From positions 17,923,816 to 17,987,815 of the forward strand of contig CM020619.1 of assembly GCA_009829735.1 (NCBI GenBank): DNA of 64,000 nt, read 5' to 3'. Numbering within the stretch: position 1 is the first letter of the stretch; each line of letters begins with the position of its first letter. Both the position numbers and the translations under genes were made by a program. This DNA comes from Pyropia yezoensis (taxonomy: Eukaryota; Rhodophyta; Bangiophyceae; Bangiales; Bangiaceae). The notes below the pieces were generated by a model that saw only the letters and a list, made by a program, of their open reading frames with translations, did not search any database and was not told the origin of the DNA. Below, piece after piece: positions 1-12,371 of the stretch.

Positions 1-311
1 TAACCCTTAACTTTCAATTTGGGAGTCCGTCTTGGTCACGGTATCTATAAGTTTCGTATGACCAGAGGGACTTGCATCTTGGGGTGGAGGGTATTTAGTA
101 GTGTCTCCGAGGGTTTATAACGAGGGGGCCGGCGGCGAATCCACTGCCGGCCATGGTAAAACAACAAACCCCTCCCATTTGGGCTTCCATCTTGGTTCCG
201 TGGCTTGCGCTCCAAGGACAGCAACCTTGGCTTTCCGGTGACGTTGGTGCCGATCCCCTTTCGTGAGTGTTCCCTGAGAGTGGACGTGCAGCGGTTCCCT
301 ATGGTGCTACA
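1..311 (+). repeat. T1 5' LTR (partial, 3' 311 bp)
   Basis: Matches the T1 3' LTR (23598-23959) and both T2 LTRs, and ends in the same GTGCTACA. About 50 bp of its 5' end lie outside the window. A TTTATAA box at 114-120 is a candidate U3 promoter. The bases just after the LTR start with TTGGTGG, a plausible tRNA primer-binding site; the tRNA was not identified. Confidence 0.9.
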
Positions 312-531
312 TTGGTGGAGCAGCAGGGGACGGGTTTCCGTCACCCTTGTGGTGACGCCGTCTTCGGCCCTGGCACACGGATAGGGAGTCGGTCCTTTTC
401 TTGTACTCGTGGTGTTGCGACCTGGTTGATTGTGTTGAGTGGTTACGTTTGACTGCGATCTACTGTTGCTCTCCCCCAACCTACCCCCTCGCTCTCTTGT
501 TCGTGGTGACTGTTACGTCGGTTGACTGATT

Positions 532-768
532 GTGGCTACGTCTACCCAAGAGACGGGGAACGTTCAAGATGATGGATCGGCGTCGACGCCGACCCCGGAG
601 CTGAACCCGGGAACCGGGATCGGTAACCCGATCGACAACATTGAGACGCCGATGCTCTCCGGTGCCGGATCGACGTTTGGTACGGCGCGGACGGCCGGGG
701 GCGGCGGACCGCCTCAACCGTCTTCTGCCGACCTCACTCCGCCGCGTCTTCACCAGGGGACTCCCTGA
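532..768 (+). CDS. Family T small leader ORF upstream of gag (T1)
   Basis: A 70-80-codon Ser/Thr/Pro/Gly-rich ORF with no recognisable domain, starting with the residues STQETGN. Its stop overlaps the next start as TGATG (766-770), where the gag-like frame begins. The same small ORF and the same TGATG overlap occur in T2 (36903-37133, minus strand), so the arrangement belongs to the family and is not chance. In T2 the start is an ATG two codons into this reading. It could be the N-terminal part of gag or a separate peptide coupled to gag by termination-reinitiation; the sequence does not decide. Confidence 0.55.
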   Translation: MATSTQETGNVQDDGSASTPTPELNPGTGIGNPIDNIETPMLSGAGSTFGTARTAGGGGPPQPSSADLTPPRLHQGTP

Positions 769-2714
769 TGGCATCATTGGCGCGCATCGAGGACCGGTTC
801 ACCGGACTCGACGCCCGTCAAGAGCGTACGGAGGACGCAATGGCTGTGCTGATGTCAACACGCCACACGACGGTACCCCGTCGTGTTCCTACCACACCGG
901 TACGGTTCGAACGGGCCGGACTACTTTCGGAGTTCACCAGGGTCCACCCCGGTGTTGCTACTCCGGGGCAACCCTCGTGTACGGCGGGTTATGGATCCGA
1001 CTCGTCAGCTGAGGTGGAACGTAGCCACAGGGAGCGCTACGCTCGGAGCACCCAGAGCGGACTCCGCGGACACGGTCCGGCGGATACTTACGCCGGAATT
1101 GAGTCGGCTATGGGGGGGGGCGGTACCCTATCGTAGTACCTCCCCGACGGCGGAAGCCAAGCCACTCAAGTACCCGAGGCGCCGACGCCGGAAGTTCCAG
1201 CGTCGCTGGTGCAAGCTATGACAGCGCAGGTTACTGCGAGCTTACTGAAGCGGATGGAGGCTGATGAGTTTACTCATCAACTGGCCAAGCGACTGGATAT
1301 CCAGGACGCTGGCACGGAGATCGTCAACGAAGTCTTCCGGTCGGTACTGACTCCTGAACGGTATCGTTTGGAAGACCGATCCGCTACCGTATCGGAATCG
1401 ATGCCTACTACCTCGCATCGGGCGATCCGCTCTATGCAGACCTTTATGAAGGGAGTCCCTATGTTCGGGGGCCCGACCGGACGCCCGATGGCGGTCATTG
1501 GCTTCCTGACCAGCTTCAAGGCAGCGGCAGACAAGGCACTCGTTAACGAGGGGCTAGCCCTGGAGATCCTCCCGTTCTTTGTTGATGAACGGGTACGAGG
1601 CATCCTTCGCCAGGCATCCCCGATGCCGGGAATGAGGGCCGCAGCCACCCCCATGGATTACCATGGTATCCTGAAGGAGCTGCTGAGCAGCTACCTCAGG
1701 GAGGGCAAGTGCGAAGACCACTACCGGGCCCTTCGCACAGCCACCGCCCAGTCCTGGGAGGATGAGGAGATGTTTGGACGCCGGATCCAAGAGCTCGACA
1801 ACGAGCTGGGGAAGCTCCTCTGAGAAGGGGAGCTACGGGCCATCCTGTTCGCAGGAGTACCCAACTACGTGCGGATATCCGCACGGGGAGCCAATACGGC
1901 CCAGACGAACTTCAGTCGACTGATGCACATGTGTAAGTCCCTGGGGGACGCCTACCGGGTGCTACACCCGGAGTGTGCCTTGGCCCCGAAGCCCGAGGGC
2001 GAAAGGGGCAAGCCCGATCTTACCCCGTTACCGAGGCAAGAGACTGGGGAACGTAAGGCCGCACCAGTACCGGTGGCGACCGAGTATGCCCCCGCGGGTG
2101 AGGATGAACCTCTGGTCGACCAACAGGGCCACCTGTTGCTACCGGCGACGCCGGTGATTGATGAGCAAGGTCCGGTAGCGTACATCGCCCCGGCTGGGAC
2201 CCAGTTCCAGGTCAACGAGGGTGCGGGTCGTCGCGTCTCGTATGTACGGACAATGGGGTATGCCCCGGTTACGGGTAACCCCCACCAACCCCTGCCGACA
2301 TGGGCGGTGCGTACGGAGGCACCTCCGCACATCGCGGGTAGGACCAACCGGCTGTGGGAGTTCATGTTCCGTTTGGCACCGGGACCCAAGGCCTACCAAG
2401 GTGCAGGCACTCGGGCGCCCGAGGCAGGCAACCGGACCTATGGGACCAACCCGACGCGGACGCCCGGGACGGCCGGGACTCCCGGATGTATGTTGTGCGG
2501 AGACCCCCAACACTGGGTGTCCTCATGCCCGCTCATCCCGGAGGAGTCTCGACGGGCAGCGGCGCAACGCAAGGCATCCGCTGGGGGGTATCCCGCTAGA
2601 GCACCGGCACCGGGTACGCAGCAAGCGCCAGGAGGAGTACTGGCGGTCGAGGAGGCACCTCCTCTCCCGGATATCCCGGAAGACAGTACCCGGCCAAGCG
2701 CGGGAAACGAGTAA
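768..2714 (+). pseudogene. Family T gag region (T1), broken
   Basis: Gag-like capsid region in sense orientation, starting at the ATG inside TGATG. A helical capsid-type portion runs to about 1.8 kb. A Pro-rich part follows, then one CCHC zinc knuckle (C-x2-C-x4-H-x4-C, core CGDPQHWVSSC) near 2490-2535, the usual nucleic-acid-binding end of Ty3/gypsy Gag. The aligned region in T2 (34950-36905) shows the same order. About three breaks separate the readable parts. Fossil. Confidence 0.8.
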
Positions 2715-2797
2715 GAGGAAGGACGACACGGGGTCGCTGGGGCAACCCTAGCAAGCCACCCCGGACTGCCGCGGGGAAAGCCCCACGGAGAGCGCGG

Positions 2798-3947
2798 TTG
2801 AGCCGACGCCGCATCAATCCCCGGGTACACTTTCCGGCCCCGACGACACGGCGTCAGGGGAATGATGAACAACCTTCAAGGATGGGAGGCGAGGACGGGA
2901 AGCCCCGTCACGTTGAATTAGACAAGGGCACTGTCCAGGACGCCCGAGCTACACCGGATATCCGCGTAGGCTACGTACGGTTCACCTTGCAGAACTTCAA
3001 GGTATCAGCCACTCTGGGGGTTGACCCCCAGTCGACCGGATCGTATGACCCTGTACTGGACACAGAGCGAGGCCGAACCTTATCCGGAAGGATAACCTCC
3101 CGGACAAGTGGCTCCCGCGAGTCAAAGTGACTCGGGGACCCACAATCACGGATGCGAATGGTCGTTTCATTCACACTACCGCAGCGATGTCGCTGCGGGT
3201 CACCATCGGGGAACTCACTACGGAAGTCGACTTCCTGGTATGTGAAACGCTATCTGTGCCCTGCATCCTGGGGTGCACCTTCATCAACGTTCACGTGGAT
3301 GCAATCCGGCCGGGCCGGAGGACCGTTGAGCTACAAGAGGCCTACGGGACGAAGAGAGGACAGACAGCTATCGTCAGGGACCTGACGCTATAAGGGAGCA
3401 TCGTTAACGTGGCTGAGGTATACGCAAGCGTGGAGCCGAAGAAACTCCGGCTGGCCAAGCGGACTCGCTTCGAGCCGTTATCGGAGACGGTCCTCCCGGT
3501 TAACTGTGACTTAGCAGGCATCTGCAGCGTCCAGTCCAACCTACGAACCTACAAGCGCCATGGGTTGACCATGGCCAATGGTATCGTAGACCTCCCAGCG
3601 GGGGGGTCATCACTGCTCGTGATAGCGATCTATCGCCGTAAGGCAGTCACCCTTCCGAAAGGGACTATCCTTGGGGTCGCCGAGCTCTACGAAGGAAACA
3701 TCCTTACCCCTGACGAGGAAAGTCAAGTGGAACCACTTAAAGTACTGGCGGTCGCCGAGACCACCGAGCTGAAGGAACCCGACGCCGGGAAGCCTAAACA
3801 ATCACCAGCTCCGGCGGACATTCCGCCGAGGGACCACGAAGCCTTGAAGGCACTGGCCGAGGCTGACCTCGACCACCTTCCGCCTTCGGTAGCCGAAGGG
3901 GTACGACGGATGCTAAGAAAGCATGACGTCATGTGGACCGGCGGGGC
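2798..3947 (+). pseudogene. Family T protease region (T1), broken
   Basis: Aspartic protease region that aligns with T2 33823-34866, where the retropepsin motif DTGAG is visible. The downstream part ends in a linker leading to RT (residues RKHDVMWTGG) and stops exactly at the target site where the G tandem entered. About two or three breaks. Fossil. Confidence 0.75.
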
Positions 3948-3952
3948 CCTGG
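3948..3952 (+). repeat. Target-site duplication of the G tandem (left copy), CCTGG
   Basis: CCTGG lies directly before the first G LTR and again directly after the third (17863-17867). A 5-bp duplication is normal for Ty3/gypsy integrases. It shows that the three-LTR array occupies a single integration site. Confidence 0.92.
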
Positions 3953-4922
3953 TGTAAGGATTTGCCCCTTAAATCGCCACCCTGGACCCAGGGGATATGG
4001 ACTGGGACCTCTCCTTACATGCCAGGCCCCGATAACTCCCCCCAAGACACATCAATTCCCCACTACCCTGGGCGACACCACGCTGTATCCCTGACATTTT
4101 GCGGACGTCGGCCGACCGCACGAAAGCCGCCGTCAACGCACTGTTGGAACCCTGTCATGGACGTCGAAACTCGACAACGAGGAGCGAGTGACATCGTCGA
4201 CCAACCACGGGCGGACATCCCCGTCTGTGCTGCCTGAATTTTATTCTCTGCGCTGCTTGAAAGCTGGCATCAAGGACCAGTCACATGATTCACCGACACT
4301 GAGGACACCGCACATCCTCGCTGGCGGCTGAGTACGATATGACTGGCTCGCCGGCTTTTGGATTGATTGAATTCGGCCAGCTGGTTGGTGACTGGCTGGC
4401 CGGTCAAGGGATTGATTGAATTTGGCCTTGCTGGCCCTTACAGCCAGCCGGACCTTCTGGCCGATCGGCGTATGGAGCCGGCTGGTGGCGCGCGCTGGGC
4501 GCCATCCACGGGACCCCCTTCGTTTCGGGCAAACTGGGGCTGCACTCCTTTAGTGCGCACGCCCGCCCATGCTTTGTTCTGAGAGACATGCTTTGTTTTT
4601 GGACCGTTTTGTGCCTACCGGCGGTGCGATGGGGAAACGCATGCTTTGGGTCACCTCGGGTGCCTCGACGCGAGTATATAGTGCGTGGGTGTCGGCGCCA
4701 CCGGGGGAAAGGAGAGGGGCAACCACAGACACACACCAAAGACACTGTTTACCTTTTGTACCTTCGATCCCCACCGACGTCGCGCCCATCTTCTTCCCCA
4801 GACCCACCCCCGTCGAGACCACCGTCCTCTTCCTCGTGCCTCGCCGCCCCATTGGCTCGCAGGGCCCGCTGACACCCCCACGAGTACGTTGAGGGCTCCC
4901 CGGTTTTGGGTGGGTCCTCACA
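3953..4922 (+). repeat. G tandem LTR1 (970 bp)
   Basis: Begins TGTAAGG and ends CCTCACA. A TATATA box (4675-4680) is the likely U3/R promoter. U3 has an imperfect 49-bp tandem duplication (4341-4378 and 4390-4427) containing GGATTGATTGAATT(C/T)GGCC. The bases after the LTR contain TGGTAGC, a possible primer-binding site. Confidence 0.93.
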
Positions 4923-5157
4923 TGTGGTAGCTTCAGGTAGTTCGACTTTCTACATGGCGGTGACTGCGATTCCGTGCGTGATTTCGACCTCCCTGCGATT
5001 GTGACGTCGTATTGCCCCCTGCGTTCGGCTTGCCACGGGCATTGAAATACGAACGCAGTGGGTTCCACGAATCACACCGAAAGAATATTTCCCTGACACT
5101 GCCATCGCGCTTGATGTCACGGATTTTTCTTTTTGGTCAACCGATTGTTGAATCTCA

Positions 5158-5890
5158 GTGAGTTCCAAATCAGGTTCCGAATATTCTTCCTCGGCTGTGG
5201 CGGCCGCGTCGGCATCCTCCGGCACGACGGCCCGCAACACGGTGGCCACGTCACGTGGAAACCCTGAGACCCGCGCACCCCCGACGACCCGCGCACCCCC
5301 GACGATCCGCGGCGCTGGTACAGCGCGCGGCTCATCGGCACGCGGCAGTCCGTCGGAACGCGGCCCCGTGGGAGGGCACCACCACCCGGGGGCACGCAGC
5401 CCCCCGGCGGGCGTCTTCTCCACCTCCAACCAGGCGGCCCCCCCGCACCTATCCCTGCTGGGGAGGACCGCCCCCAAGCCCCCCCTCTCGGGCATGGGCA
5501 AGGGCCTTGCCTCGGCGGGCACAGCGGCCCCGACGAACCGGCGCCTGCTGCTAACCCCGCAGGAACCGGCGCGCCGTTTCATCGCGCCGCCCCCACCGCT
5601 GATTGGGCACATTAAGCCGACCACCGCGCGGGCGGTGGAACAGCGCGAACAGCGCCGAATCGCCAAGGCCCGCCGCATCCCACTGGGCACACACCACTGT
5701 AAGCCCTGCGGTGTGACGTGCAACAGCCTATCGGTGTTGCGCGGCCATCGCAACTCACGTCGGCATCGCAATACTGTCAACCGCCCTTCCACTCTCCCAC
5801 GATGCGATCCCTGTGGGCGTGAATTTGATTCGGTGGTTTAATTCGAAAGCCACTTGCGTGGCAAGGCGCACCACCGCCAACTGGCGCGGG
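5158..5890 (+). pseudogene. Family G extra ORF with two C2H2 zinc fingers, unit A (broken)
   Basis: Unit A copy of the zinc-finger ORF between the 5' LTR and gag. It is nearly identical to the longer readable copy at 11628-12371 and carries about one break. The N-terminal two thirds are Ser/Ala/Pro/Arg-rich and the C-terminal third holds the fingers. See the unit B entry for motifs. Fossil. Confidence 0.7.
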
Positions 5891-6244
5891 GCACCGATTG
5901 ACAACCCCCATTGATCTTCCGCGAGTGCCCGATTTTCCCCCTCTGATCTCCCCCCCACGTGAGAATCCGACGAGACCGACTCGGGCCCGACCGCGGACGC
6001 CGACCGAAAATCCGATTGCGCGCCCTCGAACGACTTGGTTGTGATTGGATTTAACGAAATAGTGTTGCACGCTCTTGATCTCGTCGCCGCGATCCCGCGG
6101 CACTTGACCAATTGTCGCGCGCCACTACATCGCTTGACCAAATTACTTACACAAATCCATCCGGACTTCGACTGGGCATTTCTTGTAAGTCTAGGTCGCT
6201 CTGTCCTGTGAAACTGTAGCTCCTGGAGTTAACTCCTGGAAACG

Positions 6245-7121
6245 ATGGACCCCTAGAGTATTGCTGGCGGGACCCCGGTTGCTTCTGGGTCGACATCCGG
6301 TACCCCCAGTGTCGAGGCATGGAATCAGCTTCCGACATTTGACGCAAATGCGTGACGAGCTCGAGGCACACAAGGTGGAATTGGAAGACACGAAGCAGCA
6401 GCTCGCCGAGACCAAGCCGAAAGCAGCCCGCGAGAACGCGAAACCCGCACGGCCGAACAAGCCCGGGCTGTTCTCTGGCAAACCCGGGACCATTAAAGCG
6501 TGGTGCTCCCACATGGACTCCTACGTCCGGCTGAGTGAACCCGCCGAAGCGTGTCGTGTCGCTTGCACCTATCTCGATGGAGAAGCGTTCAACTGGTGGC
6601 ATACCTACAGTCAGACTACAGACGTTTCAAGCTGGGACGCCTTCCGTGCTGCACTCATCCGGCGCTTCAGTCCTCTGAACAAGACGCAGGCGGCACGGGA
6701 CAAGCTGCACGCATGGCGAGAGATTAAGGACGTCGGGACGTTTAACAAGACTTTCCTGAGCGTCGTCGTGGACATCCCAGACATCACAGAAGCGGGAAAG
6801 TTTGACCGCTACACGCGAGGTCTGAAGCGGGACAGCTGGCAGGCACTGTGCCTCAAGAACTACACTGAACTCGAGCCTCTAATGATAGACGCCCTGGGCG
6901 TAGAAGCTGCCAAGGCTGGAGCCTCGTGCTTCACGAACAACCTCAGCAGCACCTCTGGGAAGCCGTCTGCGACGGGTGTCGTCCCCATGGATACTTCCAG
7001 CATCAAGGTCGAGAAGCTCACGCCAGAGGAGCGCCAGCGCTGTATGCGCGAGGGACTCTGCCTCCGCTGTCGCGAAAAAGGGCACCTGGCAAAGGACTGT
7101 TCAAAAGGCCAGCGGAACTGA
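6245..7121 (+). pseudogene. Family G gag, unit A
   Basis: Ty3/gypsy Gag: an N-terminal coiled-coil-like stretch (residues MRDELEAHKVELED), a capsid core (motif FNWWHTYSQ) and a C-terminal CCHC knuckle (core CREKGHLAKDC) near residue 275. The start is chosen by comparison with the whole copy at 61995. It is followed by pol in the -1 frame with about 200 nt of overlap, the layout known for families using -1 frameshifting. One or two breaks near the 5' end. Fossil. Confidence 0.85.
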
Positions 7122-10100
7122 AGCAGCAACCGTCGTCAACAACGGTGAAAGATGCTCCTTTGGTTCCGGAAAACAAATCGTCACCCTTTGAAGGCCCGCG
7201 TCTCGGGCTACTGCTTTCAACTGCTTCTGTCAATGGCCATGTTGTTAAGGTGCTGTTCGACGACGGGTCTCCCATCAACGTCGTCTCCAGGCGCCTCATG
7301 AAAGCCCTGAATGTCAAGACCACTGAAACGGACTTCGCGGCAAGCATGCCCGATGGACGTTCCCATGTACTCGCTGAAACCATTGAACCCTTAGAGATTC
7401 ACATCGGCCTTTACCAAGAACGACTACGGTTCGCCGTATGCGACCTCAGTGCGTACGACGTTATCCTCGGTAAGAAATGGTGCGATGACAAGGGCGCCAA
7501 GATCAACAACAAGAAGAACAAGATATCCTTCAAGTTCAACCACAAGAATATTTCTATCACCGCCTCCCTCAAGAAACCGGAGGGCCTCATTAGCCGGCAA
7601 CGACTCGCACGTGACCTCATCCAAAGGACCCCTGTATTCGCCATCTACCTGCAGTCTGAAGACCCCTCAAGCTGCTTTGACATCAACTCCATCATCATGG
7701 GAGAAGCAGAAGACAAAAATGAAGTCCAACAGATTCTCAAGGAGTACGCTGACGTCTTCCCGGCTGAGCTCCCGGACGGACTCCCTCTTGAGCGTAGTCA
7801 CAAGTTTAGCATCAGGCTGACCGACGACGCTGAACCACGTCGCAGCGGTATTTACCGCCTCTCCGAGTGGGCACTCGATGAACTCAAGACGCAACTTGCG
7901 ACCCTGATTCGGAAGGGATTCATCCAACCAAGTGCCTCACCGTGGGGCTCCTCCGTTCTATTTGCGGCGAAGAAGGACGGCGGCTGGCGGATGTGCATCG
8001 ACTACCGAGCATTGAACAAGGCCACCATCAAGAATGCATATCCTCTACCACGTATCGATGACATCTTTGATCAACCACGAAAGGCCAAGTACTTCACGAA
8101 GATTGACCTCCGCTCTTGCTACCACCAGATCCGGCTGGACCCTGACACCATCCCATTGACGGCGTTCCGGACCAAATATGGATTCTACGAGTTTACTGTG
8201 CTACCCTTCGGACTGACGAGCGCCCCCGCAGTCTTCATGAACTTGATGAACGATGTGTTCAGACCCTACCTGTACGACTTCATCTGCGTCTACTTAGACG
8301 ACATTTTGGTCTACAGCGAAACCTACGAGGATCATCTCAAGCACCTGAGAAAGACCCTGGCCAAGCTACGGGAATACAAGCTTTACGCCAAGGCGAGTAA
8401 GTGCCAATTCGCTCGAACGACTGTCGATTACCTCGGCCACGTCATATCTGACGCAGGCTTCTCCATGGAGGACCAGAAGGTCCAAGCCATTCGGACGTGG
8501 GCAACCCCGAAGAGCAAGAAGGACGTGCAGTCCTTCCTCGGTGTGGTCAACTTCCATCGCCGATTTATCAAGGGAATGGCCGCAGTTGCTACCCCTCTTA
8601 CAAGGTTGACGGGGAAGGTCGACTTTGAGTGGACGCCGGACGCCCAGAAAGCCTTCGAGCAGCTGCAGACTCTGACAACAAGTGCACCGGTACTAAGGCC
8701 GTTTGACAAACGATATCTCATCTATGTGTCTACTGATGCCAGCAGGTATGCTGTTGGCGCAGTCCTCGAACAAGACGACGGAAAGGGACGGCGTCCAGTG
8801 GCATTCTTCTCCCTGACCTAGAATATCCACGAGCAACGCTACAGCATCCGCGAACGTGAGCTGCTCGCAGTGGTCCAGGCCATCCAGCACTGGCGCTGCT
8901 ACCTCCACGGAAGACCCTTTTGGGTCCATACCGACCACGAGTCCCTGAGATACCTGCGAACCCAAGAAAGGCTGAACGACCGCCAAGTCAAGTGGCTTGA
9001 ACTTCTGGATCAGTTCCAGTTCAAGATTGTCCCGGTCAAAGGCATCTCCAACGCCGTAGCTGATGCCCTTTCCAGGCAACCCCAAGATGCCCCTGACAAG
9101 CACGAACCCAACCAAGATCTCCTTAGTCGAGTGCTGACCAAGAGCATTGAAGAAACCCTCAAGGAAACTGAAATCAACAACCTCATGACCATCAACCAAA
9201 GTGATCAAGACCTTGCCACCCTAGAACAAGAGTACAAAGCGGACCCCGAGTTTGCCGACCAAGCCAAGGACCCGGTATCTCCCTACCGGTTTCATATGAG
9301 GTTGTTAAAACGAGGTGACCGTACGTGCATCCCCGCTGGTACTCTACGCCAAAGACTCCTCCACGACTACCACGACGTCCCGTGCCAAGGGCACATGGGA
9401 GTGAAGAAAACCACCAAGGCTGTTGCTTCCAATTACTACTGGAAGTCCATGCGGCAGGACATCCAAAGATACGTACAATCATGTGATTCGCGCCAGCGGA
9501 ACAAGGCTAGCACTCATTCACCTCTGGGTCATCTCAAACCACTCGAACTCCCAAGCCAAAGATGGGCAAGTGTCTCCATGGACTTTATCACCCCACTGCC
9601 TTTGACACCACGAGGCCACAACGGCATTTATGTCGTTGTTGACCGGCTCACCAAGATGATTCGCCTGGCACCAATGAAGCCGGAATGTACAGCGCCGGTC
9701 ACGGCTCAGCTTTACCACGATCACGTCTATCGCAACCATGGCCTACCTCAAGAAGTCGTCTGTGACCGCGACCCCATCTCCATTTTTCTTGAACTACGGG
9801 TTTGAACCAAGGACCGTGCCTATGGACATCCTCGACAGCAGGGACTCAAATCTTCCTGCTGTGTCGGATTGGCTATCCAGCCTCCACGATGCTCAAAAGA
9901 AGGCTATCGCCGCCATCAAGAGTGCCAATGAGACGCGCTCGGCTTACGCAAACCGTCATCGCCGACCATGCACAATCACTGTGGGCGACCACGTACTCCT
10001 CAGCACCAAGAACCTCTTGCCCGACGTTTTTCAAGGCGCTCGTAAGCTGATGCCCGAATACTCCGGACCCAACAAAGTCACGGAGAGCATCAATGACGTC

Positions 10101-10412
10101 ACGTTTCGTCTCGATCTTCCTCAAGCTATCCTCGATCGCAAAGTTCACAACGCCTTCCATGCCAGCCTCCTGAAGCCGTACCGCGCTGATCCGTATGGTC
10201 GACTTCCTCCCGTTCCACCCCCGGTTGCATTTCCGGATGGCTCGGTCGAGTATGAAGTGGACTCCATTGTACGGTCACGAAAGCGCCGTGGACGACTGCA
10301 GTACCTCGTCAAATGGAAAGGCTGCGACATCAGCGAGAACTCTTGGCTGACAAAGCAAGACCTTGTGAACGCCCCTGAAGTTTTAGACGCGTTTCTTCGA
10401 CGCGCGTCCTAA
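7122..10412 (+). pseudogene. Family G pol (PR-RT-RNase H-INT-chromodomain), unit A
   Basis: Domains in order: retropepsin (FDDGS, near 7255), RT with YLDD (near 8290), RNase H (VSTDAS, near 8730), a zinc-binding integrase N-terminus, an integrase core start (SMDFI, near 9577), and a chromodomain ending the frame (LVKWKGCD). A purine tract (10411-10420) follows directly, then LTR2. About three breaks. Fossil. Confidence 0.88.
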
Positions 10413-10420
10413 GGGGGGGA
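10411..10420 (+). other. Family G polypurine tract, unit A
   Basis: AAGGGGGGGA lies two bases before LTR2 and overlaps the chromodomain stop. It is the expected plus-strand primer. The same tract is at 16881-16890. Confidence 0.75.
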
Positions 10421-10422
10421 CG

Positions 10423-11392
10423 TGTAAGGATTTGCCCCTTAAATCGCCACCCGGAACCCAGGGGATATGGACTGGGACCTCTCCTTACATGTCCGGCCCT
10501 GATAGCTCCCCCCAAGACACATCAATTCCCCACTACCCTGGGCGACACCACGCTGTATCCCTGACATTTTGCGGACGTCGGCCGACCGCACGAAAGCCGC
10601 CGTCAACGCACTGTTGGAACCCTGTCATGGACGTCGAAACTCGACAACGAGGAGCGAGTGACATCGTCGACCAACCACGGGCGGACATCCCCGTCTGTGC
10701 TGCCTGAATTTTATTCTCTGCGCTGCTTGAAAGCTGGCATCAAGGACCAGTCACATGATTCACCGACACTGAGGACACCGCACATCCTCGCTGGCGGCTG
10801 AGTACGATATGACTGGCTCGCCGGCTTTTGGATTGATTGAATTCGGCCAGCTGGTTGGTGACTGGCTGGCCGGTCAAGGGATTGATTGAATTTGGCCTTG
10901 CTGGCCCTTACAGCCAGCCGGACCTTCTGGCCGATCGGCGTATGGAGCCGGCTGGTGGCGCGCGCTGGGCGCCATCCACGGGACCCCCTTCGTTTCGGTC
11001 AAACTGGGGCTGCACTCCTTTAGTGCGCACGCCCGCCCATGCTTTGTTCTGAGAGACATGCTTTGTTTTTGGACCGTTTTGTGCCTACCGGCGGTGCGAT
11101 GGGGAAACGCATGCTTTGGGTCACCTCGGGTGCCTCGACGCGAGTATATAGTGCGTGGGTGTCGGCGCCACCGGGGGAAAGGAGAGGGGCAACCACAGAC
11201 ACACACCAAAGACACTGTTTACCTTTTGTACCTTCGATCCCCACCGACGTCGCGCCCATCTTCTTCCCCAGACCCACCCCCGTCGAGACCACCGTCCTCT
11301 TCCTCGTGCCTCGCCGCCCCATTGGCTCGCAGGGCCCGCTGACACCCCCACGAGTACGTTGAGGGCTCCCCGGTTTTGGGTGGGTCCTCACA
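10423..11392 (+). repeat. G tandem LTR2 (middle, hybrid LTR)
   Basis: 970 bp, TGT...ACA, TATA at 11145-11150. Its first ~85 bp carry the variants of LTR3 (ACCCGGAACCC; TGTCCGGCCCTGATAGC) and its last ~200 bp carry those of LTR1 (CCTTCGATCC; CAGACCC; CGTCGAG; CTCGTGCC). One base near 10998 is private to it. This is the hybrid expected where a 3' LTR recombined with a 5' LTR. Confidence 0.92.
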
Positions 11393-11627
11393 TGTGGTAG
11401 CTTCAGGTAGTTCGACTTTCTACATGGCGGTGACTGCGATTCCGTGCGTGATTTCGACCTCCCTGCGATTGTGACGTCGTATTGCCCCCTGCGTTCGGCT
11501 TGCCACGGGCATTGAAATACGAACGCAGTGGGTTCCACGAATCACACCGAAAGAATATTTCCCTGACACTGCCATCGCGCTTGATGTCACGGATTTTTCT
11601 TTTTGGTCAACCGATTGTTGAATCTCA

Positions 11628-12371
11628 GTGAGTTCCAAATCAGGTTCCGAATATTCTTCCTCGGCTGTGGCGGCCGCGTCGGCATCCTCCGGCACGACGG
11701 CCCGCAACACGGTGGCCACGTCACGTGGAAACCCTGAGACCCGCGCACCCCCGACGACCCGCGCACCCCCGACGATCCGCGGCGCTGGTACAGCGCGCGG
11801 CTCATCGGCACGCGGCAGTCCGTCGGAACGCGGCCCCGTGGGAGGGCACCACCACCCGGGGGCACGCAGCCCCCCGGCGGGCGTCTTCTCCACCTCCAAC
11901 CAGGCGGCCCCCCCGCACCTATCCCTGCTGGGGAGGACCGCCCCCAAGCCCCCCCTCTCGGGCATGGGCAAGGGCCTTGCCTCGGCGGGCACAGCGGCCC
12001 TGACGAACCGGCGCCTGCTGCTACCCCCGCAGGAACCGGCGCGCCGTTTCATCGCGCCGCCCCCACCGCTGATTGGGCACATTAAGCCGACCACCGCGCG
12101 GGCGGTGGAACAGCGCGAACAGCGCCGAATCGCCAAGGCCCGCCGCATCCCACTGGGCACACACCACTGTAAGCCCTGCGGTGTGACGTGCAACAGCCTA
12201 TCGGTGTTGCGCGGCCATCGCAACTCACGTCGGCATCGCAATACTGTCAACCGCCCTTCAACTCTCCCACGATGCGATCCCTGTGGGCGTGAATTTGATT
12301 CGGTGGTTCAATTCGAAAGCCACTTGCGTGGCAAGGCGCACCACCGCCAACTGGCGCGGGGCACCGATTGA
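11628..12371 (+). CDS. Family G extra ORF: two U1/matrin-like C2H2 zinc fingers, unit B
   Basis: About 247 codons between the 5' LTR and gag, looks whole. Residues 1-160 are low-complexity Ser/Ala/Pro/Arg. Near residues 182-205 lies a C-x2-C finger with paired His (CKPCGVTC ... HRNSRRH), and a second at about 218-240 (CDPCGREF ... HLRGKAHH). The spacing resembles the U1-like/matrin C2H2 type seen in RNA-binding and some DNA-binding proteins. There is no ATG at the left end, and a pyrimidine-rich stretch ending CAG (about 11597-11629) precedes it, so a spliced or non-AUG start is possible. The ORF is conserved in three copies. Function unknown; a nucleic-acid-binding accessory protein is inferred. 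Confidence 0.75.
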   Translation: MSSKSGSEYSSSAVAAASASSGTTARNTVATSRGNPETRAPPTTRAPPTIRGAGTARGSSARGSPSERGPVGGHHHPGARSPPAGVFSTSNQAAPPHLSLLGRTAPKPPLSGMGKGLASAGTAALTNRRLLLPPQEPARRFIAPPPPLIGHIKPTTARAVEQREQRRIAKARRIPLGTHHCKPCGVTCNSLSVLRGHRNSRRHRNTVNRPSTLPRCDPCGREFDSVVQFESHLRGKAHHRQLARGTD

